Part shown: positions 32,996 to 41,510 of the stretch, piece after piece | Position numbering within the stretch: the first letter of the stretch is position 1 | Layout of the letters: every line of letters begins with the position of its first letter | Assembly (NCBI RefSeq): GCF_945915435.1 | Contig: NZ_CAMEFG010000007.1 | Location: forward strand, 21,357 to 85,356 | Direction of reading: 5' to 3' | Length of the DNA: 64,000 bases | Source of the DNA: an uncultured Paracoccus sp. | GTDB taxonomy: Bacteria; Pseudomonadota; Alphaproteobacteria; Rhodobacterales; Rhodobacteraceae | Position numbers and translations under genes: made by a program | Notes under the pieces: generated by a model | The model's database searches: none | Seen by the model: only the letters and a program-made list of their open reading frames with translations | What the model was told of the DNA's origin: nothing

Positions 32996-34870
32996 ATGCT
33001 GTTGTCGGGGCGGCGCGATCTGATCGTGGCCGGGGTGCTGGCCGCCCTGGCGCTGGCCGTGGCCGTGCCCGCCGCGCGCTACATGACGCATCTGCAATTC
33101 AGCCAGTTGGCCGAGCGGGGGCAGAACACGCTGGGCCTTGCCGTTTCCGCCCTGCGCGGGGAACTGGCGCGCTATCGCGCCCTGCCCGCGCTGATCGCGC
33201 AATACGACACCATCCACGCGCTGGTCCAGGACCCCGGCGACCCGGCGCTGGTCGCGGGGGTGAATGCGCAGCTCAAGGAAATCAACGCGCTGCTGGGTTC
33301 GTCCGACATCTATGTGCTGCTGCCCGACGGGCTGACGGTCGCGGCCTCGAACCATGACGGGCCTGCGTCCTTCGTGGGCGAAAGCTTTGCCTACCGCCCC
33401 TATTTCTACGATGCCGCCGAGGGGCGCGAGGGGCGGTTCTTCGCCCTTGGCACCACCTCGCTCAAGCGCGGCTATTATTTCGGCGCGCCGGTTTGGGTCG
33501 GGGACCGGATCCTTGGCGTCGTGGTCTTCAAGGTCGATGTGGACCAGATCGAACGGACCTGGCACGGGGCGGATTTCCGTATCCTCGTGACCGACCGCGA
33601 CGGCATCATCTTCATGTCCGACCGGCCCGAGTGGCGCTATGCCGCCATCGACCGCCTGACGCCCGAGCGGCTGGAACGCAGCGCCGCCACCCGGCGCTAT
33701 GCCGATACCGAATTGCGCGAACTGCCCGTCACCCGCGCGCAAGGCCCGACCGGGCACCTGATGCTGACCGTCGAGGAAGGCGGCGCGCGCACCGAATACC
33801 TGGCCGTGACCGAGAACATGGCCGAAGCCGACTGGACCGTGAAGGTGCTGATGCAGACCCGCCCGGCCCGGTTTCAGGCGCTGGTCGCCATTACCGCGTT
33901 GCTCTTGCTGCTGGGCGTCGCCGTGCTGGGCTGGCACAGCCTGCAACAGCGCCGCCGCCGGATGGAGGAACGCCTGGCCGTCCAGCGCGACGCGCAAGAG
34001 ATGCTGGAGCGCCGCGTCTCCGAGCGCACCGCCGACCTGGCCGAGGTCAACCGCCGTCTCAACGAAGAGGTGGTCGAACGCCGCGCGACCGAGCGCCAGC
34101 TACGCCGCACCCAGTCCGATCTGGTGCAGGCGGGCAAGCTGGCCGCGCTTGGCCAGATGTCGGCGGCGCTCAGCCACGAGTTCAATCAGCCCCTGGGCGC
34201 CGTCCGCGCCTATGCCGAAAACGCCGAGATCCTGCTGGAGCGGGGCCGCATCGACGATGCGCGGGGCAATATCGCCGACATTTCCCTGCTGGCCGACCGG
34301 ATGGCGGAACTGGGGCGGCACCTGCGCAATTTCGCCCGCAAGCCGAACGCGCGGCTGCAAACCGTCACCGTGGCCGAGGTGCTGCGCGACACTCGCCCCA
34401 TCGTCGCCGCCCGCCTGCGCGAGGCGCGGGTAGAGTTGCGGACCGACCTTGGTCCCGATCCGATCCATGTCCGCGTGGGCACGGTGCGGCTGCAACAGGT
34501 GCTGGTCAATATCCTGACCAATGCCGCCGACGCGGTCGAGAGCCTGCCCGACCCCCGCATCGCCCTGACCGCCCGGCAGGACGGCGCGCGCGTCTTCATC
34601 ATCATCCGCGACAACGGCCCCGGCGTGCCGCAGGCCATCGCCGCGCGGATCTTCGATCCGTTCTTCACCACCAAGGGCGTCGGGCGGGGTCTGGGTCTGG
34701 GGCTGTCGATCTCGTATAACATCATCAAGGATTTCGACGGAGAGTTGCGGGTGGCCGAGGCCGAGGGCGGGGGCGCCGAATTCGTGATCGAACTGCCCGC
34801 CGCCGATGGCGATCCGGGCGACGGTCCGGGCGACGGGGGGGCAGAGGGGCGGCAAGGGGGACGGGCATGA
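32996..34870 (+). CDS. dctB: DctB-type C4-dicarboxylate sensor histidine kinase
   Basis: A 624-residue membrane sensor kinase. TM1 is about residues 9-28 and TM2 about 297-317 (ALVAITALLLLLGVAVLGW). Between them a tandem-PAS (double Cache) periplasmic sensor includes SFAYRPYFYDAAEGREGRFFALGTTS, the DctB dicarboxylate-binding loop. Then come a coiled coil (EMLERRVSERTADLAEVNRRL), an H-box with phospho-accepting His in ALSHEFNQPLGAVRAYAENAE, and an HATPase domain (NILTNAADAV, DNGPGVP, GRGLGLGLSISYNIIKDFDG). It is coupled to dctD by a 4-nt overlap. Proximity to tctCBA suggests it may control that transporter instead of, or as well as, a DctPQM system. Confidence 0.93.
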   Translation: MLLSGRRDLIVAGVLAALALAVAVPAARYMTHLQFSQLAERGQNTLGLAVSALRGELARYRALPALIAQYDTIHALVQDPGDPALVAGVNAQLKEINALLGSSDIYVLLPDGLTVAASNHDGPASFVGESFAYRPYFYDAAEGREGRFFALGTTSLKRGYYFGAPVWVGDRILGVVVFKVDVDQIERTWHGADFRILVTDRDGIIFMSDRPEWRYAAIDRLTPERLERSAATRRYADTELRELPVTRAQGPTGHLMLTVEEGGARTEYLAVTENMAEADWTVKVLMQTRPARFQALVAITALLLLLGVAVLGWHSLQQRRRRMEERLAVQRDAQEMLERRVSERTADLAEVNRRLNEEVVERRATERQLRRTQSDLVQAGKLAALGQMSAALSHEFNQPLGAVRAYAENAEILLERGRIDDARGNIADISLLADRMAELGRHLRNFARKPNARLQTVTVAEVLRDTRPIVAARLREARVELRTDLGPDPIHVRVGTVRLQQVLVNILTNAADAVESLPDPRIALTARQDGARVFIIIRDNGPGVPQAIAARIFDPFFTTKGVGRGLGLGLSISYNIIKDFDGELRVAEAEGGGAEFVIELPAADGDPGDGPGDGGAEGRQGGRA

Positions 34871-36225
34871 CTCTGGATCAGGTGCTGCTTGTGGACGACG
34901 ACGACCAGATGCGGCGCGCCATCTCGCAGGCGCTGGACCTGGCGGGGCTTGGCGTGCGCGAACTGTCCAGCGCCGAACGCGCGCTGGATTTCGTCAGCTT
35001 CGGCTTTCCCGGCGTGGTGATCGCCGACATCCGCATGCCGGGCATGGACGGCATGACCCTGATGACCCGCATCCACGAGATCGACCACGAAATTCCCGTC
35101 ATCCTCATCACCGGCCACGGCGAGGTGCAGCTTGCCGTCCGCGCCATGCGCGAGGGCGCCTATGACTTCATGGAAAAGCCCTTTGCGCCAAGCCGGCTGG
35201 CCGAGATCGTCCGCCGCGCGCTGGAACGCCGCCAGCTCGTGCTGGAAAACCGCCTGCTGCGCGCCGCTGCCGGGCATCGCGACGATCTGGAACAGCGCCT
35301 GATCGGGCGGTCCGCCGCGATGATCGAACTGCGCTCGCGCCTGCGGACGGTGGGACCGAGCAGCGCCGACGTGCTGCTGATCGGCGCGACCGGCAGCGGC
35401 AAGGAGGTCACCGCCCGCGCGCTGCACGACCTCAGCCCCCGCGCCAGCCGCCCCTTCGTCGCGATCAACTGCGCCGCCCTGCCCGTCAACCTGATCGAGA
35501 GCGAGCTTTTCGGCCACGAGGTCGGCGCCTTTCCCGGTGCCATCCGCGCGCGTTACGGCAAGTTCGAGCTGGCGCAGGGCGGCACCATCCTGCTGGACGA
35601 AATCGGCGCCATGCCGCTGGACGTGCAGGCCAAGCTGCTGCGGGTGATCGAGGATCGCACCGTCTCGCGCCTTGGCTCGAACGAGGAATACCAGCTTGAC
35701 GTCCGCTTCATCGCGACCAGCAAGACCGACCTTGCCGACAGCGTGGCCGACGCATCCTTTCGCGAGGATCTGTTCTATCGCCTGAACGTCGTGACCCTGC
35801 ACATCCCGCCCCTGTCCGAACGGCGCGAGGATGTGCCGCTGCTGTTTCTCAAGCTGGTGCGAGAGGCCGCCGCCCGCCACCAGCGCCCGCATGTCCCCGT
35901 GCCCGAGCAGGTCGTCGCCGCCGTCGCCGCGCGCGACTGGCCGGGAAACGTGCGCGAATTGCGCAACGCCGCCGACCGCTACGGGTTGGGCCTGGGCCTG
36001 CAATTCGATGCCGGCCAGGACGCCCCGCCCGCGCCGCAGCGCCTGGCCGACCGGATGGCCGCCCATGAACGGCAGATCATTTCGGATGCGCTGGCGGCGC
36101 ATGGCGGCAGCCTGCGCCCGGTCTATGAATCGCTGGGCCTGTCGCGCAAGTCGCTTTACGAAAAGATGCAGAAACACGGGCTTGACCGGCGCGGCTTTCA
36201 GGGCGGCACCGGCGATCCGGGTTGA
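34867..36225 (+). CDS. dctD: DctD-type NtrC-family response regulator with altered GAFTGA loop
   Basis: A 452-residue regulator: receiver domain with VDDDD and phospho-acceptor Asp54 (VIADIRMPGMDG), AAA+ domain (about 145-370) and Fis-type HTH (about 405-445, SLRPVYESLGLSRKSLYEKMQKH). Walker A reads GATGSGKE and Walker B GGTILLDEIG. The sigma-54-contacting loop, normally GAFTGA, reads GAFPGA (residues 220-225). The Thr-to-Pro change hits the residue that touches sigma-54, so activation may be modified or sigma-54-independent, as reported for some Rhodobacter NtrC proteins. It partners DctB. Confidence 0.92.
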   Translation: MTLDQVLLVDDDDQMRRAISQALDLAGLGVRELSSAERALDFVSFGFPGVVIADIRMPGMDGMTLMTRIHEIDHEIPVILITGHGEVQLAVRAMREGAYDFMEKPFAPSRLAEIVRRALERRQLVLENRLLRAAAGHRDDLEQRLIGRSAAMIELRSRLRTVGPSSADVLLIGATGSGKEVTARALHDLSPRASRPFVAINCAALPVNLIESELFGHEVGAFPGAIRARYGKFELAQGGTILLDEIGAMPLDVQAKLLRVIEDRTVSRLGSNEEYQLDVRFIATSKTDLADSVADASFREDLFYRLNVVTLHIPPLSERREDVPLLFLKLVREAAARHQRPHVPVPEQVVAAVAARDWPGNVRELRNAADRYGLGLGLQFDAGQDAPPAPQRLADRMAAHERQIISDALAAHGGSLRPVYESLGLSRKSLYEKMQKHGLDRRGFQGGTGDPG

Positions 36226-36314
36226 TATCCACCCTTGCGGCGGCGCCGTCGGGACGGTTTGGGTATGAAACGACACATCAAGCCCGCGTGATGTTACCGA
36301 ATCCACCCATGACC

Positions 36315-36330
36315 GGGGGGTTTTGTTGCT
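36315..36330 (+). promoter_or_regulatory. Weak sigma-54-like -24/-12 element upstream of tctC
   Basis: GG (36316-36317) and GC (36328-36329) are separated by exactly 10 bp, with TTGCT at the -12 side, as in sigma-54 promoters. The -24 side (GGGGGG) matches TGGCAC poorly. It is 170 bp before tctC and 90 bp after dctD, an apt site for DctD control, but one weak match in a G-rich tract is little evidence. Confidence 0.25.
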
Positions 36331-36498
36331 TTTCATGTCGCGGACCCCTTCGCCGCAGTTGCGCGAGGGGGCCTTCTTGGGTTGATGGACCATGTCCGAA
36401 CGCGGCTGCCAGGGAAGGGGGCGGCGGTTCACCGCGATACCGCCCGCCGGATTCTTCGCCAAAGACGCGAACGACCACGAACAACGAGGAGGAAGACC

Positions 36499-37473
36499 AT
36501 GAAAAAGACCACGCTTCTTGCAACCGCCGCCGCGCTTGGGCTGGGGGTATCGCCGGCGATGGCGCAAGACTATCCGACCCAGCCGATCAACATGGTCGTG
36601 CCCTTTGCGGCGGGCGGCCCGACCGATACCGTCACCCGCCTTGTCGCACAGGCCATGAGCCGCGAACTGGGCCAGCAGGTCGTCGTGGAAAACGTGGGTG
36701 GCGCGGGCGGCACCCTTGGCGCGGCGCGGGTCGCGCAGGCCAATCCCGACGGCTACACGCTGCTGCTGCATCACATCGGCATGTCCACCGCGCCGACGCT
36801 TTACCGCGAACTGCCCTTCGATCCGCTGACCGACTTTGAATATGTCGGGCTGGTGACCGAGGTGCCGATGGTCTTCGTCGGCCGCAACGACCTCGAGGTG
36901 GACACGCTGGAAGACGCCATCGCCTGGATCAAGGAGGAAGGCGAGAACGTCATGTATGCCAATGCCGGGATCGGCGCGGCATCGCATCTGTGCGGCCTGC
37001 TGTTCATGTCCGAGATCGACACGCCCATGACCACGATCCCCTATCAGGGCACGGGTCCGGCGATCACCGACCTGATGGGCGGGCAGGTCGATTTCCTTTG
37101 CGACCAGACGACGAACACCACCAACCAGATCCGCGACGGCTCGATCAAGCCCTTCGCCGTCACCATCCCCGATCGCCTGGACAGCCTGCCCGACGTGCCC
37201 ACCACGGCCGAAAGCAGCCTGCCGGGCTTCGAAATCACGATCTGGCACGGCATCTATGCGCCCTCGGGCACGCCCGATGAGGTGGTCGAGCGCCTGACCG
37301 CCGCCCTTCAGGTCGCGCTTCAGGATGAAACCGTGGCCGAGCGTTTCGCCGATCTGGGCACCGCGCCCTCGCCCCAGGAGGATGCGACCCCCGAGGCGCT
37401 GCGGGCCAAGGTCGAATCCGAAATCGAGCTGTGGCGTCCGCTGATCGAGGCCGCGGGCGTCTACGCCAACTGA
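36499..37473 (+). CDS. tctC: Tripartite tricarboxylate transporter substrate-binding protein TctC (Bug family)
   Basis: A 324-residue periplasmic binding protein: signal peptide 1-22 (ends SPAMA before QDYPTQP) and the Bug-family N-terminus INMVVPFAAGGPTDTVTRLVAQ. Also present are the ligand-pocket GGAGGTLGAARVAQANPDGYTLLLHH segment and YQGTGPAITDLMGGQVDFLCDQ. A strong AGGAGGAAG site precedes the ATG; the longer frame from 36382 lacks one. It feeds citrate-like or other carboxylates to TctBA, encoded just downstream. Specificity cannot be read from sequence. Confidence 0.93.
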   Translation: MKKTTLLATAAALGLGVSPAMAQDYPTQPINMVVPFAAGGPTDTVTRLVAQAMSRELGQQVVVENVGGAGGTLGAARVAQANPDGYTLLLHHIGMSTAPTLYRELPFDPLTDFEYVGLVTEVPMVFVGRNDLEVDTLEDAIAWIKEEGENVMYANAGIGAASHLCGLLFMSEIDTPMTTIPYQGTGPAITDLMGGQVDFLCDQTTNTTNQIRDGSIKPFAVTIPDRLDSLPDVPTTAESSLPGFEITIWHGIYAPSGTPDEVVERLTAALQVALQDETVAERFADLGTAPSPQEDATPEALRAKVESEIELWRPLIEAAGVYAN

Positions 37474-37489
37474 CCGCTGCCATCCGGGG

Positions 37490-37513
37490 CCGCGCCGCGA
37501 TGCTGCGGCGCGG
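37490..37513 (+). promoter_or_regulatory. Intercistronic hairpin between tctC and tctB
   Basis: CCGCGCCGC and GCGGCGCGG form a perfect 9-bp stem around a 6-nt loop 16 bp after the tctC stop. No strong T run follows (CCGCGTTTC), so it is more likely an mRNA-stabilising or attenuating hairpin than a full terminator. It would allow more binding protein than permease to be made. Confidence 0.55.
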
Positions 37514-37592
37514 TCCGCGTTTCATGGGACATTACCCCGCCTTGGCCGCATGATGCGGGGGCTGCGGGGTTTCGGCAATCCGGGGAGGGGTC

Positions 37593-38042
37593 ATGCTTTC
37601 ACGCGACTACAAGGACATATTCGGCGGGTTTCTGCTTGTCGTTTTCGGGGGCTGGGTGGCGTGGTATTCCGCGACGCATTACGAGTTGGGGACGTTCCGG
37701 CGGATGGCGCCGGGGATGTTTCCGATGATGCTGGGGATCATCCTGGCGGGTTTCGGGGTGGCCATCGCCGCGCCCGCGTTCTTCCGGCCCGGCGAAAGGC
37801 CCCATATCCGCATCTTCTCGCCGCTTTTCGTGCTGGCGGGCGTTGCCGCCTTTGCCATCCTGGTGCGGCCCTTCGGGTTGATCCCGGCGATTTTGGGGGT
37901 CGTCATCATTTCCTCGCTGGCCGAGATGAAGGTGCGCCCGGTCAGCCTGACCATCCTGTGCGTCGCGCTGTGCCTGATCGCGTGGCTGACCTTCCGCGTC
38001 GGTCTGGGCCTGCCCATGCCGATGTTCCGCTGGCCGTATTGA
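37593..38042 (+). CDS. tctB: Tripartite tricarboxylate transporter small membrane subunit TctB
   Basis: A 149-residue protein with four predicted helices; the N-terminus DYKDIFGGFLLVVFGGWVAWYS and GTFRRMAPGMFPMMLGIILAGFGV are the TctB family signatures. It pairs with TctA in the inner membrane as the small subunit of the tricarboxylate transporter. tctA starts 10 bp after its stop. Confidence 0.92.
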   Translation: MLSRDYKDIFGGFLLVVFGGWVAWYSATHYELGTFRRMAPGMFPMMLGIILAGFGVAIAAPAFFRPGERPHIRIFSPLFVLAGVAAFAILVRPFGLIPAILGVVIISSLAEMKVRPVSLTILCVALCLIAWLTFRVGLGLPMPMFRWPY

Positions 38043-38052
38043 GGGGCGCGCG

Positions 38053-39585
38053 ATGGATATCTTCGGCAATATCGCCCTGGGTCTGGAAACCGCGCTGTCG
38101 TGGTCGAACCTGTTCTATTGCTTTCTGGGCGTCTTCCTGGGCACGCTGGTCGGCGTCATTCCGGGCATCGGGGTCTTGTCCGCGATCTCGATGCTGTTCC
38201 CGATCACCTTCTACCTGGAACCCACGACCGCGCTGATCATGCTGGCGGGCATCTGGTATGGCACCAGCTATGGCGGCAACACGGCCTCGATCCTGCTCAA
38301 CATTCCCGGCACGCCGGCCAATGCGGTGACCTGCCTCGACGGCTATCCGATGGCGCGGCAGGGGCGGGGCGGCGTGGCGCTGCTGATGACGACGGTGGCG
38401 TCCTTCGTCGGCGGGTCGATCGGCATTCTGCTGCTGATGCTGTTCGGGCCGGTGATCGCGCGCTATGCGCTGAACTTCGGCTCGGCCGAATATTTCGCGC
38501 TGATGGTGATGGGGCTGGTCGCGGCCTCGACCATTTCCGAAGGCTCGGCGCTCAAGGGGCTGGCGATGGTGGTCTTGGGCATCATGTTCGGCTGCGTCGG
38601 CGCCGACATCTATACCGGCACGCCGCGGTTCAACTTCGGCACGCTGGAGCTGACCGACCAGATCAGCCTGATCGCGCTGGCCATGGGCATCTTCGGCGTC
38701 TCCGAGGTGATCGCCTCGGTGCGCAACGTCCATATCGGCGACATCGACCCCGAATCGGTCAAGTTCAAGGCGATGAAGCCCTCGAAGGACGATGTGAAAC
38801 GCTCGATCTTCCCGATGCTGCGCGGCTCGGGGATCGGGTCGTTCTTCGGGACCCTGCCCGGCACCGGGCCATCGGTCGCGGCCTTCATGGCCTATGCGAT
38901 GGAAAAGCGCGTGGCCAAGGAACCCAAGCGCTTCGGCAAGGGCGCGATCGAGGGCATCATGGCGCCGGAATCGGCCAACAACTCGGCCGACCAGACCAGT
39001 TTCATCCCGACGCTTTCGCTGGGCATCCCCGGCAGCCCGACGATGGCGCTGATGCTGGGCGCGCTGATGATCCACGGCATCGCGCCGGGGCCGAGCCTGG
39101 TCAACGACCAGCCCAGCCTGTTCTGGGGGCTGATCATGTCCTTCTGGATCGGCAACCTGCTGCTGATCGTGCTGAACGTGCCGCTGATCGGGGTCTGGGT
39201 GCGGCTCTTGATGATCCCCTATCACCTGCTGTTCCCGGCGGTCCTGATGTTCATCTGCATCGGCACCTATTCGGTCAACATGTCCAGTTTCGAGGTCTGG
39301 CTGGTCGTCTTCTTCGGTTTCCTCGGCTATCTGATGCGGATCCTCGACTGGCCTGCGGCGCCCCTGCTGCTGGGTTTCGTCCTCGGCCCGCTGATGGAGG
39401 AGCATTTCCGCCGCGCGCTGCTGCTGTCGCGGGGGGATTTCATGACCTTCATCGACCGCCCCATCAGCGCGACCGTCATGGCGATCACGCTGCTGCTGCT
39501 CGTCTGGGGCATCTGGTCCGCGCTGAAGGAACGCAAGCGCTCGAAGCTTGAGGAACAGCTTGAGCGGCTGAACAGGACCGGCTAG
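38053..39585 (+). CDS. tctA: Tripartite tricarboxylate transporter large permease TctA
   Basis: A 510-residue permease with about 11-12 helices. Family motifs: GVFLGTLVGVIPGIGVLSAISMLFPITFYLEP near the N-terminus, YGTSYGGNTASILLNIPGTPANAVTCLDGYPMARQG (conserved substrate-path region) and GTLPGTGPSVAAFMAYAMEKR. SANNSADQTSFIPTLSLGIPGSPTMALMLGAL completes the duplicated half. It moves di/tricarboxylates with ions and the TctC binding protein. It ends at a terminator shared with the convergent opgG. Confidence 0.95.
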   Translation: MDIFGNIALGLETALSWSNLFYCFLGVFLGTLVGVIPGIGVLSAISMLFPITFYLEPTTALIMLAGIWYGTSYGGNTASILLNIPGTPANAVTCLDGYPMARQGRGGVALLMTTVASFVGGSIGILLLMLFGPVIARYALNFGSAEYFALMVMGLVAASTISEGSALKGLAMVVLGIMFGCVGADIYTGTPRFNFGTLELTDQISLIALAMGIFGVSEVIASVRNVHIGDIDPESVKFKAMKPSKDDVKRSIFPMLRGSGIGSFFGTLPGTGPSVAAFMAYAMEKRVAKEPKRFGKGAIEGIMAPESANNSADQTSFIPTLSLGIPGSPTMALMLGALMIHGIAPGPSLVNDQPSLFWGLIMSFWIGNLLLIVLNVPLIGVWVRLLMIPYHLLFPAVLMFICIGTYSVNMSSFEVWLVVFFGFLGYLMRILDWPAAPLLLGFVLGPLMEEHFRRALLLSRGDFMTFIDRPISATVMAITLLLLVWGIWSALKERKRSKLEEQLERLNRTG

Positions 39586-39601
39586 GCCGCGCCCGGCGAA
39601 C

Positions 39602-39629
39602 ACGGCCCGCGCATCGACGCGGGCCGTTT
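39602..39629. terminator. Bidirectional terminator between tctA and opgG
   Basis: ACGGCCCGCG and CGCGGGCCGT form a stem around an 8-nt loop, ending TTT. It lies between convergent tctA and opgG, 5 bp from the opgG stop. Confidence 0.75.
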
Positions 39630-39633
39630 GCGC

Positions 39634-41232
39634 TCAGGGGGTGCTGTCCAGCAGCGCGCGCAGTTGCGAGGGGAACAGTTGCAAGAGCAGCGTCTCGGTC
39701 AGCGCCGCGCCGCCATGTTCGACGAACAGGCGCAGGTCGATGGGGGTGTCGTCGTCCTCGGGCAGGCCCGCGAAATCAAGATCGGCCATCGCGCGCCAGT
39801 AATCCGTGCCCACGACCGGATAGGCCACGCCGTCGCGCACCGTCCCGGCCGAGGCGGTGGCGTTCACGGCCACGCCATCCTCGCGGCCCAATCCCTCGAC
39901 CCCTTCGGCGCGGAAATCGCACACCAGCTTGACCGTATCGGCGGGGCGCGGCTGGCCGGGCACGCCGCCCGCGCCGATCCGCGTGGCGATGAAATGGCCG
40001 GTCGTGGCGGGCAGCGGGCTGTCCTGAACCCAGGACAGGCGATATTGCAGGTCGTATTCCGTCCCCGCCGCCGCAGGCGCCCCCGGTTGCCAGAAGGCCA
40101 CGATATTGTCGTGGATCTCGTCATCGGTGCGCAGTTCGACCAAGGTCACGCTGCCCTCGCCCCAATCCTGCCCCGGCTCGACCCACAGGCTGGCGCGCTT
40201 TTCGTAGAACACGCCGTCGTCCTGATACTGGTCGAAGTCGCGTTCGCGCTGCATCAGCCCGAACCCCTTGACCGAGGGCGCCGAGAACGTGTTGGTCATC
40301 GTGCGCGGCGGGTTGTTCAGCGGCCGCCAGATCTGCTCCCCGCTGCCGGTGACGATCTCCAGCCCGTCGGAATCATGGACCTCGGGGCGCCAGTCGGGGG
40401 CGATATGGGGGGTGTTCTTGCCGAACCAGAACATCGAGGTCAGCGGCGCGACGCCAAGCCGTTCCACGTCCTTGCGCAGGAAGATGCGGGCGGCGACGTT
40501 CTGGATCACGCCGTTGTCGCGGAAAGAGGCGATGCGATAGGCCCCGGTCGCGCTTGGGCTGTCCAGCAGCGCATAGGCGGTGATGTCGCCGTTCTCGCCC
40601 GGTTCCAGCCAGAAATGGGTGAAGTTGGGGAATTCCTCGGGTCCGTCGGGGATGGCGGTGTCGATGGCAAGGCCGCGCACCGACAGCCCGAATTGCCCGC
40701 TATAGCCCGAGGTGCGCCAATAGGACGCGCCCAGAAAGGCCATCCAGTCCTGTTCCGTCTTGCCGTCCTGCACGCGGAAACCGGCGAATCCGGTGGTCTG
40801 GGTCAGTTCCTGCGCGGGGCTGTCGCCCGGAATGTCGAACATGTCCAGCGAAAAGGGCAACTCGACCGCCTGGCCGTCCTGAACGGTGTGCAGGCGGACG
40901 GGGTTCTTGAAATAGCGCCCCGGAAAGAAGGCATGCACCGGCGAGGCGCCTTCCTGCCCCTGCCAAAGCCCGTGTTCCTTGCGAAAGGCGATGCGGTTGT
41001 GCTGGTCGTAATCGATCCGTTCCAGCACATCGGCGTCGGGAATGTCCGGCGCCTGCCACGGGCGGGTGGCCAGGTCGCGCGCCATGTCGGTCAGGATGTC
41101 GTAGGAAAAGGGCGTGGTTTCGCCGGTCGTATCTGCCCCCTGCGCGACCGAGATGCGCGGCAAGAGGAAAAAGGCCCCGCTGCCGAGGGCGGACATCAGG
41201 ATGGCGCGGCGGTTCGGATTTCCCATGTTCAT
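39634..41232 (-). CDS. opgG: Periplasmic glucan biosynthesis protein OpgG/OpgD (MdoG)
   Basis: A 532-residue periplasmic protein. The signal contains a twin-Arg-like NRRAILMSALGSGAFFLLP, which hints at Tat export and so at an OpgD-like subtype. The mature part has the MdoG blocks FSYDILTDMARDLATRPWQ, IAFRKEHGLW, ASYWRTSGYSGQFGLSVRGLAID, HFWLEP, TSMFWFGKN, EVHDSDGLEI and GEQIWRPLNNP. The protein trims or branches osmoregulated periplasmic glucans. The synthase gene opgH is not in the window. Starts at 41232 or 41226 are possible. Confidence 0.9.
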   Translation of the reverse strand: MNMGNPNRRAILMSALGSGAFFLLPRISVAQGADTTGETTPFSYDILTDMARDLATRPWQAPDIPDADVLERIDYDQHNRIAFRKEHGLWQGQEGASPVHAFFPGRYFKNPVRLHTVQDGQAVELPFSLDMFDIPGDSPAQELTQTTGFAGFRVQDGKTEQDWMAFLGASYWRTSGYSGQFGLSVRGLAIDTAIPDGPEEFPNFTHFWLEPGENGDITAYALLDSPSATGAYRIASFRDNGVIQNVAARIFLRKDVERLGVAPLTSMFWFGKNTPHIAPDWRPEVHDSDGLEIVTGSGEQIWRPLNNPPRTMTNTFSAPSVKGFGLMQRERDFDQYQDDGVFYEKRASLWVEPGQDWGEGSVTLVELRTDDEIHDNIVAFWQPGAPAAAGTEYDLQYRLSWVQDSPLPATTGHFIATRIGAGGVPGQPRPADTVKLVCDFRAEGVEGLGREDGVAVNATASAGTVRDGVAYPVVGTDYWRAMADLDFAGLPEDDDTPIDLRLFVEHGGAALTETLLLQLFPSQLRALLDSTP

Positions 41233-41420
41233 AAGGTGCTGGCCCTGCTTTCTGGCGTTTGGCCCACACAATGCCCCCTGCGGCCCCACATGCAAGCCGG
41301 GTTGAGCGCATCGGCATAGGGTCGCCTGTGATCACAAGCGGCGGCGCGGTCCTTTGCCGCCTTGCAGCGCCCCCAAAGGCGAAATGCCGCCGGTCCGGGC
41401 TGCAAGGCCCGGCCCCCGGT

Positions 41421-41430
41421 CCCCCCCCCC
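41421..41430. repeat. C10 homopolymer upstream of the acyl-CoA ligase gene
   Basis: Ten consecutive C residues lie 18 bp upstream of the candidate -35 hexamer of the acyl-CoA ligase gene and 190 bp upstream of opgG on the other strand. Tracts of this length are prone to slipped-strand change; promoter-adjacent tracts are a classic phase-variation layout, though GC-rich genomes also carry them by chance. Confidence 0.6.
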
Positions 41431-41448
41431 GGCCCTCGCGCCATATCC

Positions 41449-41477
41449 TTTCCTTGCGCGCGCGGGCTGCGTAATAT
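41449..41477 (+). promoter_or_regulatory. Candidate promoter of the acyl-CoA ligase gene
   Basis: TTTCCT (41449-41454) and TAATAT (41472-41477) with a 17-bp spacer, 33 bp before the ATG. The -10 hexamer is a good match; the -35 is weak. Confidence 0.4.
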
Positions 41478-41510
41478 CGTGGAAGCAAACGCACGGGCGG
41501 AGAAAGCTTC

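Noticed and set aside
34210..37248. 1012-codon minus-strand frame opposite dctB, dctD and tctC
   Set aside because: It is antisense to genes with clear motifs, has no ribosome site or recognisable domain, and is typical of GC-rich reverse frames.
41326..41335. TGTGATCACA as a CRP site
   Set aside because: CRP sites need six bases between TGTGA and TCACA; here the half-sites are merged, and a 10-bp palindrome can occur by chance.
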